Below are positions 50,340-50,934 of a stretch of 50,934 bases of DNA, in pieces. The DNA is taken from NCBI RefSeq assembly GCF_003863365.1, contig NZ_RQXT01000051.1:1-50934 (forward strand), read 5' to 3'. Made by a program: the position numbers and the translations under genes. Under the pieces are notes generated by a model. The model saw nothing but the letters and a program-made list of their open reading frames with translations. It made no database searches and was not told where the DNA came from. Within the stretch, counting starts at the first letter, position 1. Each line of letters begins with the position of its first letter. The DNA comes from Mesorhizobium tamadayense. Its GTDB lineage: Bacteria; Pseudomonadota; Alphaproteobacteria; Rhizobiales; Rhizobiaceae.

Positions 50340-50726
50340 CTAAAGTTGAGCCTGGATAGCGGCCTTGTCGATGACCGACCAGACCTCGCGAATCCGCCCG
50401 TCCTGGAATTCATAAAAGACGTTCTCGGCGAAGGAGACGCGCTTGCCATTCACCGGCAGGCCGAACAGCACGCCCTTGGGCCTGCAGTCGAAATGCAGAC
50501 GGGCCGCCACCCGCGGCGGCTCTGAAACCAGAAGCTCGATGTTGAAACGCAGGTCGGGAATGGCCTGGAAATCGCCTTCCAGCATGCGGCGATAGCCCGA
50601 AAGCCCGACCGTCTCGCCGTTATATTGCACCTCTTCGCCGACGAACCGGCCGAGATTGTCCCAGTCCTGTTCGTTGAGGCAGGCGATGTAGCCTTTGTAG
50701 CGGTCGGCAAGGTCCCCACTTTTCAT
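50340..50726 (-). CDS. SnoaL-like polyketide cyclase/ester cyclase family protein
   Basis: The 128-residue protein has the NTF2-like fold pattern of SnoaL proteins: RYKGYIACLNEQDWDNLGRF, the conserved GLSGYRRMLEGDFQAIPDLR and VFYEFQDGRIREVWSVID. Family members include polyketide cyclases and many proteins without a known substrate. No polyketide genes are nearby, so a small-molecule isomerase or binding role is more likely. TAGGAG lies 7 nt before the ATG at 50726. It is convergent with the DUF3168 gene. Confidence 0.9.
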   Translation of the reverse strand: MKSGDLADRYKGYIACLNEQDWDNLGRFVGEEVQYNGETVGLSGYRRMLEGDFQAIPDLRFNIELLVSEPPRVAARLHFDCRPKGVLFGLPVNGKRVSFAENVFYEFQDGRIREVWSVIDKAAIQAQL

Positions 50727-50881
50727 CGCATGCTCCTATGGTCATCGAGCGCTCTTGCCCAAGCTAGGGCAAGGCAAAAGTTCCGCATCCAAAAACCATA
50801 GCCGCGCCGGTGATTTTCCGGCTATGAATTCAGAGCTTCGGCCTGAGGGGGCTCGGCAGCAGGATCGCATCGTCTCGCGCT

Positions 50882-50926
50882 GGAGCAATTCCAGGAAAAG
50901 TGCGCTGCGTCCGGAATTGCGTAAAA
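50882..50926. repeat. Dispersed palindromic repeat, family 1, copy D
   Basis: GGAGCAATTCCAGGAAAAG is followed by CGTCCGGAATTGCGTAAAAC; the central part is shorter than in the copy at 32356-32410. Outer arms GCAATTCC/GGAATTGC are intact. Confidence 0.65.
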
Positions 50927-50934
50927 CAAATTAC

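Overview
The window looks like chromosome of a Mesorhizobium-type alphaproteobacterium (Rhizobiales). The evidence is high GC content, a bet operon that includes the choline sulfatase betC, a Ros/MucR-type regulator with the Cys-x2-Asp variant known from M. loti, a ReAV-type asparaginase, CtrA-like sites, and several dispersed palindromic repeats of the kind scattered through rhizobial genomes. It is mostly housekeeping and catabolic sequence. I see no prophage, integrase, complete insertion sequence or CRISPR array.

Layout: a tRNA-Pro (10-86) is followed by a chimeric pseudogene of a phosphomannomutase start joined to a frameshifted AGE-family epimerase (288-1901). A minus-strand osmoprotectant operon follows, in the order betI, betC, PLP-dependent dehydratase, betA, betB (8255 down to 1975), with a BetI-like operator upstream. 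Next come a thiolase and asparaginase pair (8444-10644), a TacA/TacT-like toxin-antitoxin pair (10694-11460), a Tat-exported beta-helix protein, a Gre-like factor, an orphan AbrB-type protein, both methylmalonyl-CoA mutase subunits (13987-17549), a HerA-like ATPase, and a group with a LysE exporter, a PaiB-like protein and a MocR regulator.

The middle (22766-32816) holds an L,D-transpeptidase, a haloacid dehalogenase, an aminotransferase, superoxide dismutase, a cytochrome c' and diheme cytochrome pair behind a perfect palindrome, a SET protein, oligopeptidase B, MucR, SufE and a DUF5330 protein. From 33286 to 37983 there is a signalling and envelope group: a PleC/DivJ-like histidine kinase, a peptidoglycan-binding protein, DUF1491 and DUF2336 proteins, and two CtrA-like sites. 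A DUF1254/DUF1214 pair and a class A penicillin-binding protein follow. The latter is bracketed by inverted copies of one repeat, and one copy supplies its stop codon.

The right part (41676-46402) is a methylated-amine module: a TetR regulator divergent from a dimethylglycine-dehydrogenase-like flavoprotein and a non-pyrrolysine MttB-family methyltransferase, with a 32-bp dyad between them. With the bet operon, the window could in principle carry choline-O-sulfate to choline to betaine and, speculatively, on to demethylation. The end holds two small genes, an NmrA-like reductase and methyltransferase divergent from a frameshifted LysR gene, an orphan DUF3168 tail-terminator-like gene and a SnoaL-like protein.

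Three genes carry probable frameshifts (about 1719, 19450 and 48970), so either gene decay or sequence error should be kept in mind. I found no clearly new multi-gene defence or mobile system. The best leads are the FAD/MttB operon with its dyad, the kinase/DUF2336 neighbourhood with CtrA-like sites, the dehydratase inside the bet operon, and the unexplained dyads upstream of sodB and the cytochrome c' gene.
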